DNA of 14,129 nucleotides, taken from positions 1 to 14,129 of the forward strand of contig CBFHSE010000039.1 of assembly GCA_965658435.1 (NCBI GenBank), written 5' to 3'. The position numbers were made by a program, and so were the translations under genes. Shown one piece after another: positions 6,732 to 14,060 of this stretch. The first letter of the stretch is position 1, and each line of letters begins with the position of its first letter. The notes beneath the pieces were generated by a model that searched no databases, had not been told where the DNA came from, and worked only from the letters and a program-made list of their open reading frames with translations. The DNA is from JADHLN01 sp965658435. Lineage in GTDB: Bacteria; Pseudomonadota; Alphaproteobacteria; Rickettsiales; JABIRX01.

Positions 6732-8464
6732 TATAATCTCTCTGTCATATCGACATTTCTTATCAATTCATCTATATCAGTTATACCCTCTAAAACTTTA
6801 TTTATACCATCTTGAGCCATTGATATAAAACCTTCTTTTTCTGCTTGCTCAATAATTGCATTTGAAGTTGCATTTAGAGCAATCATTTCATCAATTTCTT
6901 TTGAAATAGATAAAATTTCAGAAATTGCTACTCTTCCCTTATAGCCTGTATTACTACATTTTTCACAACCTTGAGCTTTGTATAAATACAGGTCCTCTTC
7001 ATAGTTATTTTTTCCTATTATATTATATTCTTGCTCTGTAGCTTTTTTCTTAATTTTACAATCATTGCATAAGACCCTCACTAATCTTTGAGCAATGCAA
7101 CATATCAGTGATCCCGATAATAATGAAGAGTCAACTCCAATATCTTTTAATCTTGAAATTACTCCTATTGAGTCATTTGTGTGCAGAGTTGTAAATACTT
7201 GGTGTCCTGTCATTGAAGCTCTTATCGCAATTGCTGCTGTATCTGGGTCACGAATCTCCCCTACAAATATTACGTCAGGATCTTGTCTTAATAATGATTT
7301 GATTCCTTCAGCAAAATCCATACCTTTATCAGATACTGCAGTTTGCCTAATTAGAGGTATTTCATACTCTATAGGATCTTCAAGTGTCATTATATTTTGA
7401 TCTACAGAATTTATGTAATTTAAAATAGAATATAATGTTGTTGTCTTTCCACTACCAGTTGGACCTGTAACCACGATTATTCCCTCTGGTTTTTTCAATA
7501 GTTTTATTAATTGATTTATATTATTTTCACTATAGCCAAGCTGGTCTAGATTCACTAGTGATTTTGCTTTATCTAGAATACGCATTACGATATTTTCACC
7601 GTGAACTGTAGGTTGCGTAGCAACACGAAAATCTACCTCTCTTCCCAATACATTAGCATTGGCGTGCCCATCTTGCGGCTTTCTGCTTTCAGCAATATTC
7701 ATACTTGACATAATTTTTATTCTAACGGCAATTGGTGGCCAATAATCTATATGAAATGCTTTTACTTGCCTCATTTTACCATCAACTCTATATCTTAACC
7801 TTAGAAAGCTCTCTTCAGGTTCAAAATGAATGTCTGAAGCGTTATTATGAACTGCATCAATTAATATAGAGTCTACTAGGCGAACTATAGGGCTTTTATA
7901 ATCCTCTTCCATATTTTCAGATTGATTATCTATACCCTCCTTAGCATTTTCTATTTCTTTTAAAATGCCATCTATAGACATTTCATAGTCATAATATTGA
8001 TCTATGACCTCTAAAATATCAGTTTCAGGACTATAAACAGGCTCAATAGTGAAGCTTGGTGGAAAAAATTTTTTTGCTTTATCTAGTGCAATTACATCAT
8101 AAATATCATGGATTGCTAATGTAATTTTTTTAGGCTCAATTGATACTGGTATAAGTTTATTAGATAACGCAACATTTTTGGGAATTTTCTTTACTAATCT
8201 AGGGTCGAGGACAATTGATTTCAAGTCAAATTTCTTAATACCTGATGTTTTAGATATCGCCTCTCCCAAGGCACTTTCTGTAACGAAACCCATGCTAACC
8301 AATATGTCACCAAGTGATCCTTGACCTTTTATTGCCATTTGTTTCTTTGCGACTAATAGTTGGTCATTAGATATAATGCCTTTTTCTATAAGAATTTCAT
8401 CTAACTCTTTGCTAACTTCTATATTGTCTTTAGAGTTTGTATTTTTAGGTAATTCTTCTTTCAT
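6731..8464 (-). CDS. Type II secretion/type IV pilus assembly ATPase (GspE/PilB/MshE type)
   Basis: This 577-residue cytoplasmic hexameric ATPase powers pilin polymerisation. An N-terminal GspE_N/MshEN-type region (about 20-160) contains two tandem repeats, one starting at ELDEIL and one at SLGDIL. A linker (about 160-185) precedes the N2 domain (SDIHFEPE, about 210-217). The catalytic core has Walker A GPTGSGKTT (about 334-342), the Asp box TLEDPIEYE, Walker B LLRQDPDVIFVGEIRD, the His box TGHQVFTTLHTND, and a zinc-binding CxxC pair at about 466/469 and 500/503, which marks the assembly (GspE/PilB) rather than the retraction (PilT) branch. I start it at ATG 8464; a TTG one codon earlier is the only in-frame alternative nearby, and neither has a good Shine-Dalgarno. 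The first MshEN-like residue of each repeat is not Arg, so cyclic-di-GMP binding is doubtful. Confidence 0.95.
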   Translation of the reverse strand: MKEELPKNTNSKDNIEVSKELDEILIEKGIISNDQLLVAKKQMAIKGQGSLGDILVSMGFVTESALGEAISKTSGIKKFDLKSIVLDPRLVKKIPKNVALSNKLIPVSIEPKKITLAIHDIYDVIALDKAKKFFPPSFTIEPVYSPETDILEVIDQYYDYEMSIDGILKEIENAKEGIDNQSENMEEDYKSPIVRLVDSILIDAVHNNASDIHFEPEESFLRLRYRVDGKMRQVKAFHIDYWPPIAVRIKIMSSMNIAESRKPQDGHANANVLGREVDFRVATQPTVHGENIVMRILDKAKSLVNLDQLGYSENNINQLIKLLKKPEGIIVVTGPTGSGKTTTLYSILNYINSVDQNIMTLEDPIEYEIPLIRQTAVSDKGMDFAEGIKSLLRQDPDVIFVGEIRDPDTAAIAIRASMTGHQVFTTLHTNDSIGVISRLKDIGVDSSLLSGSLICCIAQRLVRVLCNDCKIKKKATEQEYNIIGKNNYEEDLYLYKAQGCEKCSNTGYKGRVAISEILSISKEIDEMIALNATSNAIIEQAEKEGFISMAQDGINKVLEGITDIDELIRNVDMTERL

Positions 8465-8488
8465 CAAATAAAATAATACCAGTTACAA

Positions 8489-8515
8489 TTAATATTTATT
8501 TTTGTTTATTTTCAA
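8489..8515 (-). promoter_or_regulatory. Possible promoter for the ATPase-platform-alignment genes
   Basis: In the 56-base gap between the pilin and ATPase genes, the minus strand has TTGAAA (8510-8515) and TATTAA (8489-8494) 15 bases apart, giving a leader of about 18 bases before ATG 8464. Spacing is short, and such matches are common by chance in AT-rich DNA. This is the largest gap in the window. Confidence 0.2.
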
Positions 8516-8523
8516 CTAATATT

Positions 8524-9216
8524 TTAAAAAATCTTTAATTGCATAATACAATTTTCATTATAGTTGAAAATACAATAGTTAACAATATTTTCTTTTTCTT
8601 CACATATACATTTGTCTTTTTTAGATAACCCTATGGCATATTTGTCATCTGCTAAAAAATTTCCTTCTAAAGGTTTTGCGTCATCTAGCTTTGCATCAAT
8701 ATATTTTGCAATATAATTATTAGCGCATGGAATTGTTAGGTTACCTTTCTTCTTATCATTAGCTATTCTTATATAGTAGGATTTTTCTCTTAGATTATAA
8801 TTAATATTATTTAGCTTACTATCTGTAAATATTTGATAACCACATTTTGAATAAATACTTCCCAGCATATTGTAATTAATTTTTGCATATGATGAATATT
8901 TATAGTGAAAATTTTGCTTACCAAATAAATTTGATTTTTGCATATGTTCAAAAACAAATAAGCTTTCATAGTTATCATCAATAATATTATCTCCATTGCC
9001 ATTGTAATTACTGCTTAATGTTTTTTTTGCATAAGGGTAGTCTCCAGGCATAAAATTATATATCTGGTTAAATATTAAAAGAGATTTTTTAATATCGGAT
9101 ATTTCAGAGACTAGTTTTATTTTATTTAATTTATCATTTAAAAATTGGAATGTTAAAATAATAGATGTAATTATCATGATAAATATCAAGGAAATAATTA
9201 TTTCTATAAAACTCAT
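8524..9216 (-). CDS. Type IV pilin/type II pseudopilin-like protein lacking a leader peptide
   Basis: The protein has 230 residues and begins MSFIEIIISLIFIMIITSIIL, a pilin-type hydrophobic helix with the invariant Glu at position 5. In a normal prepilin (leader, Gly, then F-T-L-I-E) this Met falls on mature residue +1, so leader and Gly(-1) are missing. Upstream codons in frame encode no G-F and meet a TAA after eight codons. The rest fits the alphaproteobacterial pseudopilin family: NFMPGDYPYA (54-63), NGNGDNIIDD (72-81) and a C-terminal YIDAKLDDAKPLEGNFLA (172-189). Six Cys (124, 164, 203, 205, 215, 223) could form disulfides in the periplasm. It heads the pilus/secretion genes, 59 bases before the ATPase start. 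No Shine-Dalgarno precedes the ATG. It could be a functional minor pilin processed unusually, a 5'-truncated gene, or an unprocessed membrane protein. Confidence 0.78.
   Translation of the reverse strand: MSFIEIIISLIFIMIITSIILTFQFLNDKLNKIKLVSEISDIKKSLLIFNQIYNFMPGDYPYAKKTLSSNYNGNGDNIIDDNYESLFVFEHMQKSNLFGKQNFHYKYSSYAKINYNMLGSIYSKCGYQIFTDSKLNNINYNLREKSYYIRIANDKKKGNLTIPCANNYIAKYIDAKLDDAKPLEGNFLADDKYAIGLSKKDKCICEEKENIVNYCIFNYNENCIMQLKIF
9205..9210 (+). promoter_or_regulatory. Possible -10 element for the nuclease gene
   Basis: TATAAA ends 8 bases before the nuclease ATG, which would place the transcription start at or next to the start codon and give a leaderless mRNA. It lies within the first codons of the divergent pilin gene. 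No convincing -35 hexamer is seen, so this is weak. Confidence 0.25.
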
Positions 9217-9218
9217 AA

Positions 9219-9752
9219 ATGTTATATAATATTCGATTTATCTTATGCCTAATTCTTTTTTTGTTTTTTATAGTAATAATATATAACAGTCAAAATAATA
9301 ATTCAAATTATTTTTCTACTGAATTACTGAGCAATAATTCTATTATATCAGGCAATGCCAAAATAATTGATGGAGACTCAATAATAATAACTAATAATGA
9401 AATTAGATTACAAGATATTGATGCCCCTGAATATGACCAAAAATGTTATGATCTTATGAATCTAGAATATAATTGTGGTCTTGATGCAAAGAATTATTTA
9501 AAAAACTTAACCTATGCCAAGGAAGTAATATGCAAAATTTCTGGTAGAGATTTTTATGAAAGATTTCTTGCTACTTGCTATTTAAGTGAAAATGACATCA
9601 ATATTAACAGAGAAATAGTCAAATCTGGACATGCTGTAAAATATGGATCTCTATCGAAATATTACCAAGAAGAATTATATGCTAAAACAAAAAAACTTGG
9701 CATTTGGCAAGGTAGCTTTATCACCCCAAGGCAACATAGAAAAAATCGTTAA
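9219..9752 (+). CDS. Membrane-anchored thermonuclease (SNase-like) family protein
   Basis: This 177-residue protein has an uncleaved N-terminal membrane helix or signal anchor (about 6-23), a short Asn/Ser-rich linker and one staphylococcal-nuclease OB-fold domain (about 44-170), so the nuclease probably faces the periplasm or exterior. Catalytic positions equivalent to S. aureus nuclease are present: Asp in DGDS (51-54), Arg63 and Asp68 in IRLQDIDAPE, Glu71, and Arg115 in FYERFLATCY. The C-terminal GIWQGSFITPRQHR matches the family's usual ending. It should be a calcium-dependent endonuclease of DNA and/or RNA. Its ATG at 9219 directly follows an in-frame TAA (9216-9218), so no earlier start is possible, and no Shine-Dalgarno is seen; a leaderless transcript is possible. 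It is divergent from the pilin gene (2-base gap), and its stop abuts the stop of the convergent J-domain gene. Confidence 0.9.
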   Translation: MLYNIRFILCLILFLFFIVIIYNSQNNNSNYFSTELLSNNSIISGNAKIIDGDSIIITNNEIRLQDIDAPEYDQKCYDLMNLEYNCGLDAKNYLKNLTYAKEVICKISGRDFYERFLATCYLSENDININREIVKSGHAVKYGSLSKYYQEELYAKTKKLGIWQGSFITPRQHRKNR

Positions 9753-10199
9753 TTATTTTGACACTAGCTTATTTTTAGCTTCATTTATCAAGCTAGATAT
9801 ATATTCTGACCCGCCTCTGTCAGGGTGATTATATTTTATCATTTTCTTATATTTTTCTTTTACCTCACTAATTGAAGCATTTTTTTTTAAACCTAATATT
9901 TTATATGCTTCATCATTAGTGATTTTAGACTTAGTTTTTCTAATATTATTATTTCTTATATATTTGGCTATAATATTAATTAAGCCCAAATTACCTAGAA
10001 ACATTCTAGAGAATTTGAATATTATTGGTAATAAAACTGTAAATAAAGCAAGAAAAAACTGTCCAAATTTTATTAATATTAGAGTTATAGGAATAAGAAT
10101 TAATGTAGCGATAATAGCTTTTTTATATTTTTCTTTATATCTGAAACTAACAAGAAATATTAGAAAAGATATTATTGCAACTAATATAATTAAAATCAT
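9753..10199 (-). CDS. Membrane-anchored J-domain (DnaJ-like) protein
   Basis: This is a 148-residue protein with two hydrophobic stretches (about 1-18 and 28-66) followed by a short basic linker and a C-terminal J domain (about 94-146). The J domain has DEAYKILGLKKNASISEVKE, a basic helix II and the HPD tripeptide at 125-127, which stimulates Hsp70 (DnaK) ATPase. The layout of N-terminal membrane segment plus C-terminal J domain ending in HPD-RGG-S-Y-INEAKN-L resembles small alphaproteobacterial DnaJ-like membrane proteins and the Pam18/Tim14 J domain of mitochondria. It lacks the Gly/Phe, zinc-finger and C-terminal domains of true DnaJ. It starts 2 bases after the lpd stop and is probably the last gene of the pdh run; its stop abuts that of the nuclease gene. 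The client or partner is unknown. Confidence 0.88.
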   Translation of the reverse strand: MILIILVAIISFLIFLVSFRYKEKYKKAIIATLILIPITLILIKFGQFFLALFTVLLPIIFKFSRMFLGNLGLINIIAKYIRNNNIRKTKSKITNDEAYKILGLKKNASISEVKEKYKKMIKYNHPDRGGSEYISSLINEAKNKLVSK

Positions 10200-10201
10200 T
10201 T

Positions 10202-11602
10202 TTAAATATGTATAGCTCTATCAAATGCATCTAATATTGCCTCGTGAATTGCCTCTGATTGAGTAGGATGGGGAAAACATATCTTAAATAAATCCTCTTC
10301 TGTTGCCTCAAGATTCTTGGCAATAACAAAATTACTTATCAACTCCGTAACATCAGCACCTACTAAATGAGCTCCAAGTAATTCCCCAGTATCATTACTA
10401 AAAACAACCTTAATCATCCCAGATTTTTTACCTATAGCAATGGATTTACCGTTTGCCATAAATGGAAATCTTCCTACTTTTACATTAGTATATTTTTCTT
10501 TTGCCTGATCCTCTGTAAGTCCAATAGATGCTAATTGTGGATATGAATAGGTGCATGCAGGTATATCCTCTAAATTTAATTTATGAGGTTTTAAACCAGC
10601 AATGTGCTCTACTGCATTTATAGCCTCATGAGAAGCTTTATGAGCTAACCATGGAGCTTTAGTTACATCGCCAATTGCGTAAATTCCTTTTTCATCAGTT
10701 TCACAATAATCATTAGTTAAGATGTAATTATCTTTTATTTTTATATTAAGTGATTTTATACCAATATCCTCGATATTTGGAGAAACTCCAACTGCCTGTA
10801 TTATTTTTTCAATTTTAATTTTCTCGCTTTTTTTGCTATGTTTATTTTCTATAGTTAAGATAAGATCATTTTTATTTTTAGAAAATTCTTTTATTAATGT
10901 ATCTTTTTTTATTTTTATACCAAGATTGGTAAATTCTTTTTCTGCATATAGTGAAATCTCTTTATCTTCTGCCGGCAATATTCTATCCGCAACCTCTATG
11001 ACAGTAACATCTACACCTAAACTATTATAAAAACTTGCAAACTCAATACCAATTGCACCACTACCTATAATTGCAAGAGATTTTGGCTTTTTATCCAAAT
11101 TCATTGCTTCTTTATATGTTAACACATCCTTATAATCAGCTTTGATATTTGGTAATGATTTAGCTTTTGCACCAGTTGCAATTATTATATTTTGTGCTTC
11201 TAAATCCTCAATAAATTTATCATTTTTATCGAATATTCTTATTTTATTATTACCGTTTAACCTACCATATGCACTGAATAATGTAATATTATTTTTTTTG
11301 ATTAAATGTTCAATTCCAGATGATAATGTTGATGCAACATCTCTTGATCTTTTTATTATTTTGTTAAAATCTATTGATATATCTTTAACCTTCAAACCAT
11401 ATTCATCGGCTGATTTTATATAGTTATAAATTTCAGCTGATTTTAATAACGCTTTAGTTGGTATACAACCCCAATTTAAACATATGCCTCCTAAATGATT
11501 AGCTTCAATAATTGCTGTTTTCATACCTAATTGGGATGCTCTAATTGCTGCAACATAACCCCCAGGACCTGCTCCTAGTACTATTAAATCAAATTTTTTC
11601 AT
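10202..11602 (-). CDS. lpdA: Dihydrolipoyl dehydrogenase (E3)
   Basis: This is the FAD-dependent E3 subunit that reoxidises dihydrolipoyl groups of 2-oxoacid dehydrogenase complexes, passing electrons to NAD+. The protein has 466 residues, the usual length. In order it has the FAD-binding GAGPGG (10-15), the redox-active disulfide CLNWGC (C41, C46), the NAD-binding GSGAIGIEFAS (180-190), the second FAD motif YAIGDV (308-313), and the dimer-interface HPTQSE with catalytic His445 and Glu450. Position three genes after the E1-beta remnant and two after E2 marks it as the E3 of pyruvate dehydrogenase, although it may also serve 2-oxoglutarate dehydrogenase. It starts 12 bases after the porin-like gene's stop, with no evident Shine-Dalgarno, and is followed 2 bases later by the J-domain gene. 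Confidence 0.96.
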   Translation of the reverse strand: MKKFDLIVLGAGPGGYVAAIRASQLGMKTAIIEANHLGGICLNWGCIPTKALLKSAEIYNYIKSADEYGLKVKDISIDFNKIIKRSRDVASTLSSGIEHLIKKNNITLFSAYGRLNGNNKIRIFDKNDKFIEDLEAQNIIIATGAKAKSLPNIKADYKDVLTYKEAMNLDKKPKSLAIIGSGAIGIEFASFYNSLGVDVTVIEVADRILPAEDKEISLYAEKEFTNLGIKIKKDTLIKEFSKNKNDLILTIENKHSKKSEKIKIEKIIQAVGVSPNIEDIGIKSLNIKIKDNYILTNDYCETDEKGIYAIGDVTKAPWLAHKASHEAINAVEHIAGLKPHKLNLEDIPACTYSYPQLASIGLTEDQAKEKYTNVKVGRFPFMANGKSIAIGKKSGMIKVVFSNDTGELLGAHLVGADVTELISNFVIAKNLEATEEDLFKICFPHPTQSEAIHEAILDAFDRAIHI

Positions 11603-11614
11603 AGTTAAATAATA

Positions 11615-12736
11615 TTAAAATTTTCTTTGTAATGATAATTTAGCTCCAAATGTAATTACTTCATCTTCATCTATATTGGTACTGGATTTTCTTCCAATGA
11701 TAAAATTTAAGTCATTGTCAAATTTATAACCTATTGATATTTCATTTTGATTAGATTTATAATTTTTATTTTCATAACTAATATCTTTAGTTAATTTATT
11801 TATATTAGCTGACCAATTTTGATAACCTAGCTGAAGCATTAAGGTTAAGTATTTATAATTACCAGGTAAATTATTATCACCAAAATCAGGTCCAAAACGA
11901 TAGTTAATGCTATTGAAATTATTTATTTTAACATATTCTATAATTGGAAGAATTTTAAGGTTATATAACATATATTTATCTGCACCTAAAGTTATAGCTA
12001 TTCCCTTTTGATCACTTTTATTTTCAATTACATTTCCAGGATTGATAGTGTGATAACTTAGATTATAAAAAAAACCTTCATAATCATATAAATTATCACC
12101 AAAGATATTCAAGCTGTATGATGATAAGCCTCTACTATTTCCAGCCTGACCGATTGTACCATTTCTTTTATTTGATTTTGTTATTATTGTATCTTCAAGC
12201 CCTGTTTCATCATTAAAAAAGCTACTTAATGTAATTATATGCTGCCCATAATCCTCCAGATTAATTTTGGCGTTAACTTTAACACCTAATTTTCCAACTA
12301 ACTCATATTCTTCAGCATAGTCGCTACCCCATATAGATGAATGTAATTTTTCATTCCATAATAAAGCAAAATTAGGATTATATTTTCCAACCAATAATTC
12401 AGCTTCTTCATTAGTGAATTTTAGGTTTAGCTCTTCTAATATTATAGCCTGATTTTTAAAAAAACCATCTTGTCTATCTTGGTTACCTTTTATTTGATGA
12501 ATTGACCATGAAGAATTTACATCTAGGTAATCTTTAAGATTGAGGCTAATTTCACTTCTTGTTTCAATAAATGTATTATTAGATTTTTTAATATTTGAAT
12601 CTGAATTTTTAACACCATTTATTCTGTCAGTTTGGAGCTCTATATAATATTCTCCTGATATTTTTTTTGCCTCAATATTGTAAGGTAATATAATTAAGGA
12701 TAGAAAAGTTAGCAAAATTGATAAATTTTTTATCAT
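11615..12736 (-). CDS. Putative outer-membrane beta-barrel (porin-like) protein
   Basis: The 373-residue protein has a clear Sec signal peptide with a probable cleavage after IEA at about residue 23, then a long domain of short alternating strands rich in aromatic, Asn and Gly residues with no membrane helix. It ends in LSLQRKF, with the C-terminal Phe and alternating hydrophobic pattern that the BAM complex recognises in barrel proteins. Segments such as AELLVGKYNPNFALLWNEK (about 113-131) look like porin strand-loop units. I cannot assign a named porin family. Its ATG overlaps the pdhC stop by one base (TAATG), and lpd follows after 12 bases, so it is transcribed and probably translated with pyruvate dehydrogenase genes. 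This is an unusual place for a porin; a small-metabolite channel is possible but unproven. Confidence 0.72.
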   Translation of the reverse strand: MIKNLSILLTFLSLIILPYNIEAKKISGEYYIELQTDRINGVKNSDSNIKKSNNTFIETRSEISLNLKDYLDVNSSWSIHQIKGNQDRQDGFFKNQAIILEELNLKFTNEEAELLVGKYNPNFALLWNEKLHSSIWGSDYAEEYELVGKLGVKVNAKINLEDYGQHIITLSSFFNDETGLEDTIITKSNKRNGTIGQAGNSRGLSSYSLNIFGDNLYDYEGFFYNLSYHTINPGNVIENKSDQKGIAITLGADKYMLYNLKILPIIEYVKINNFNSINYRFGPDFGDNNLPGNYKYLTLMLQLGYQNWSANINKLTKDISYENKNYKSNQNEISIGYKFDNDLNFIIGRKSSTNIDEDEVITFGAKLSLQRKF

Positions 12737-14052
12737 TATAAGACCAATAAAGCAGAGTTTTCTAGTAAATGTTGAAGTGATTGTAAAAATCTTGCTCCTA
12801 ATGCTCCATCCACAACTCTATGATCGCATGAAAGAGAAATAGTTAAGCAATCTATGGACTGCAGATTATTATGCTTATCAAAAACAAGTTTTTTACTTGC
12901 AGCTCCTACAGATAATATAGCACTTTGTGGAGGATTTACTATAGCATTAAATTGTTTAATGCCATACATACCTAAATTTGATATACTAAAACCTCCACCT
13001 TGAAATTCATGAGGAGCTAATGTACCTGCTCTAGCTTTACTTGCTAAAATTTTCATTTCACTTGATATTTGAAAAATAGATTTCTGATCACAATTTTTGA
13101 TAATTGGAGTTATTAATCCATCATCTATAGATACTGCTACTGAGATATCAATGTTATTATATTGTAAAATAGAATCATTATTCCAAGATGCATTTACCTC
13201 AGGAACATTTTTAAGAGCAAGAGCTGATGCTTTGATTATAAGGTCATTAACGCTAATTTTGTAAATTGGTTTACCAGATTCATCAATGTTTGCGTTATTA
13301 TTTATCTGTGTTCTTAAACTTAATAAATCACTAATATTACAATCTAAAGATAAATAAAAATGAGGAATTGATTGCTTTGCCTCAAGTAATCTGTCAGCAA
13401 TTACTTGCCTAATATTATTATTAGGAATTTCTGTAAATTCTTCATCATCTCTAATAATTTTATTTGATGAGAAAGGTGCTGATAAAAAATTTATTATGTC
13501 AGACTTTATTATCCTGTCTTTAGGACCTGAACCTGGTATATTATTAGGATTTATATTATTAAGATTGGCAATTCTTTTAGCTACAGGAGATATCTTTACA
13601 TCGGATGTATTAATTTGGCTTTTTTTTGTAACAGTGATAACCTCTTCATTATTATTTATATTATTAGCTTTAGGTGGTTTTGCATCTGTTTTTTCCTGCT
13701 CTTTTTTAATGTAATTATTTGTATTTTCTTCTTTTTTGTTATCAGACTGATTTATTATTGCTTGAGAATTATCAGATATTTTAAAATTTTTGAGGTCATC
13801 TTTAGTTTCGCCATCTTCTAGCAAAATAGCTATTACGGAGTTAACAGCTACATTTTTTGACCCTTCAGATATAATTATTTTACCAATAATTCCATCATCA
13901 ACTGATTCTACTTCCATAGTTGCCTTATCAGTTTCTATCTCAGCTATAACATCTCCTGATTTTACATTATCTCCTTCTTTTTTTAGCCATTTAGCTAAAT
14001 TACCTTCTTTCATTGTTGGTGATAATGCTGGCATTAATATTTCAATTGGCAT
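12736..14052 (-). CDS. pdhC: Pyruvate dehydrogenase complex E2 (dihydrolipoyllysine acetyltransferase)
   Basis: E2 forms the core of pyruvate dehydrogenase and transfers the acetyl group from E1 through lipoate to CoA. The 438 residues hold one lipoyl domain (1-78) with the lipoylated Lys43 in ETDKATMEVES, an Asn/Lys-rich flexible linker (about 85-150), a peripheral-subunit-binding domain (about 152-190, SPVAKRIANLNN through GPKDRI) and a catalytic domain (about 205-438) with SCDHRVVDGALGARFL, including His411 and Asp415. Start and domain order match the alphaproteobacterial/mitochondrial type rather than the multi-lipoyl E. coli type. A GAGGA Shine-Dalgarno (14057-14061) precedes the ATG by 4 bases and overlaps the upstream pdhB stop. 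The linker lacks the usual Ala/Pro runs, probably because of base composition. The porin-like gene overlaps its stop. Confidence 0.96.
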   Translation of the reverse strand: MPIEILMPALSPTMKEGNLAKWLKKEGDNVKSGDVIAEIETDKATMEVESVDDGIIGKIIISEGSKNVAVNSVIAILLEDGETKDDLKNFKISDNSQAIINQSDNKKEENTNNYIKKEQEKTDAKPPKANNINNNEEVITVTKKSQINTSDVKISPVAKRIANLNNINPNNIPGSGPKDRIIKSDIINFLSAPFSSNKIIRDDEEFTEIPNNNIRQVIADRLLEAKQSIPHFYLSLDCNISDLLSLRTQINNNANIDESGKPIYKISVNDLIIKASALALKNVPEVNASWNNDSILQYNNIDISVAVSIDDGLITPIIKNCDQKSIFQISSEMKILASKARAGTLAPHEFQGGGFSISNLGMYGIKQFNAIVNPPQSAILSVGAASKKLVFDKHNNLQSIDCLTISLSCDHRVVDGALGARFLQSLQHLLENSALLVL

Positions 14053-14060
14053 AATTTCCT

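Noticed and set aside
6731..8464. PilT-type retraction ATPase
   Set aside because: The long N-terminal MshEN/GspE_N region and the zinc-binding CxxC pair are features of assembly ATPases, not PilT.
9224..9229. Perfect TATAAT on the plus strand as a nuclease promoter
   Set aside because: It lies downstream of the nuclease ATG, and no later start codon would keep the membrane anchor.
9764..9796. Inverted repeat CTAGCTT / AAGCTAG as a possible terminator
   Set aside because: The 7-base stem has a 19-base loop, lies within the J-domain coding region and is not followed by a T-tract on either strand; likely chance or coding constraint.
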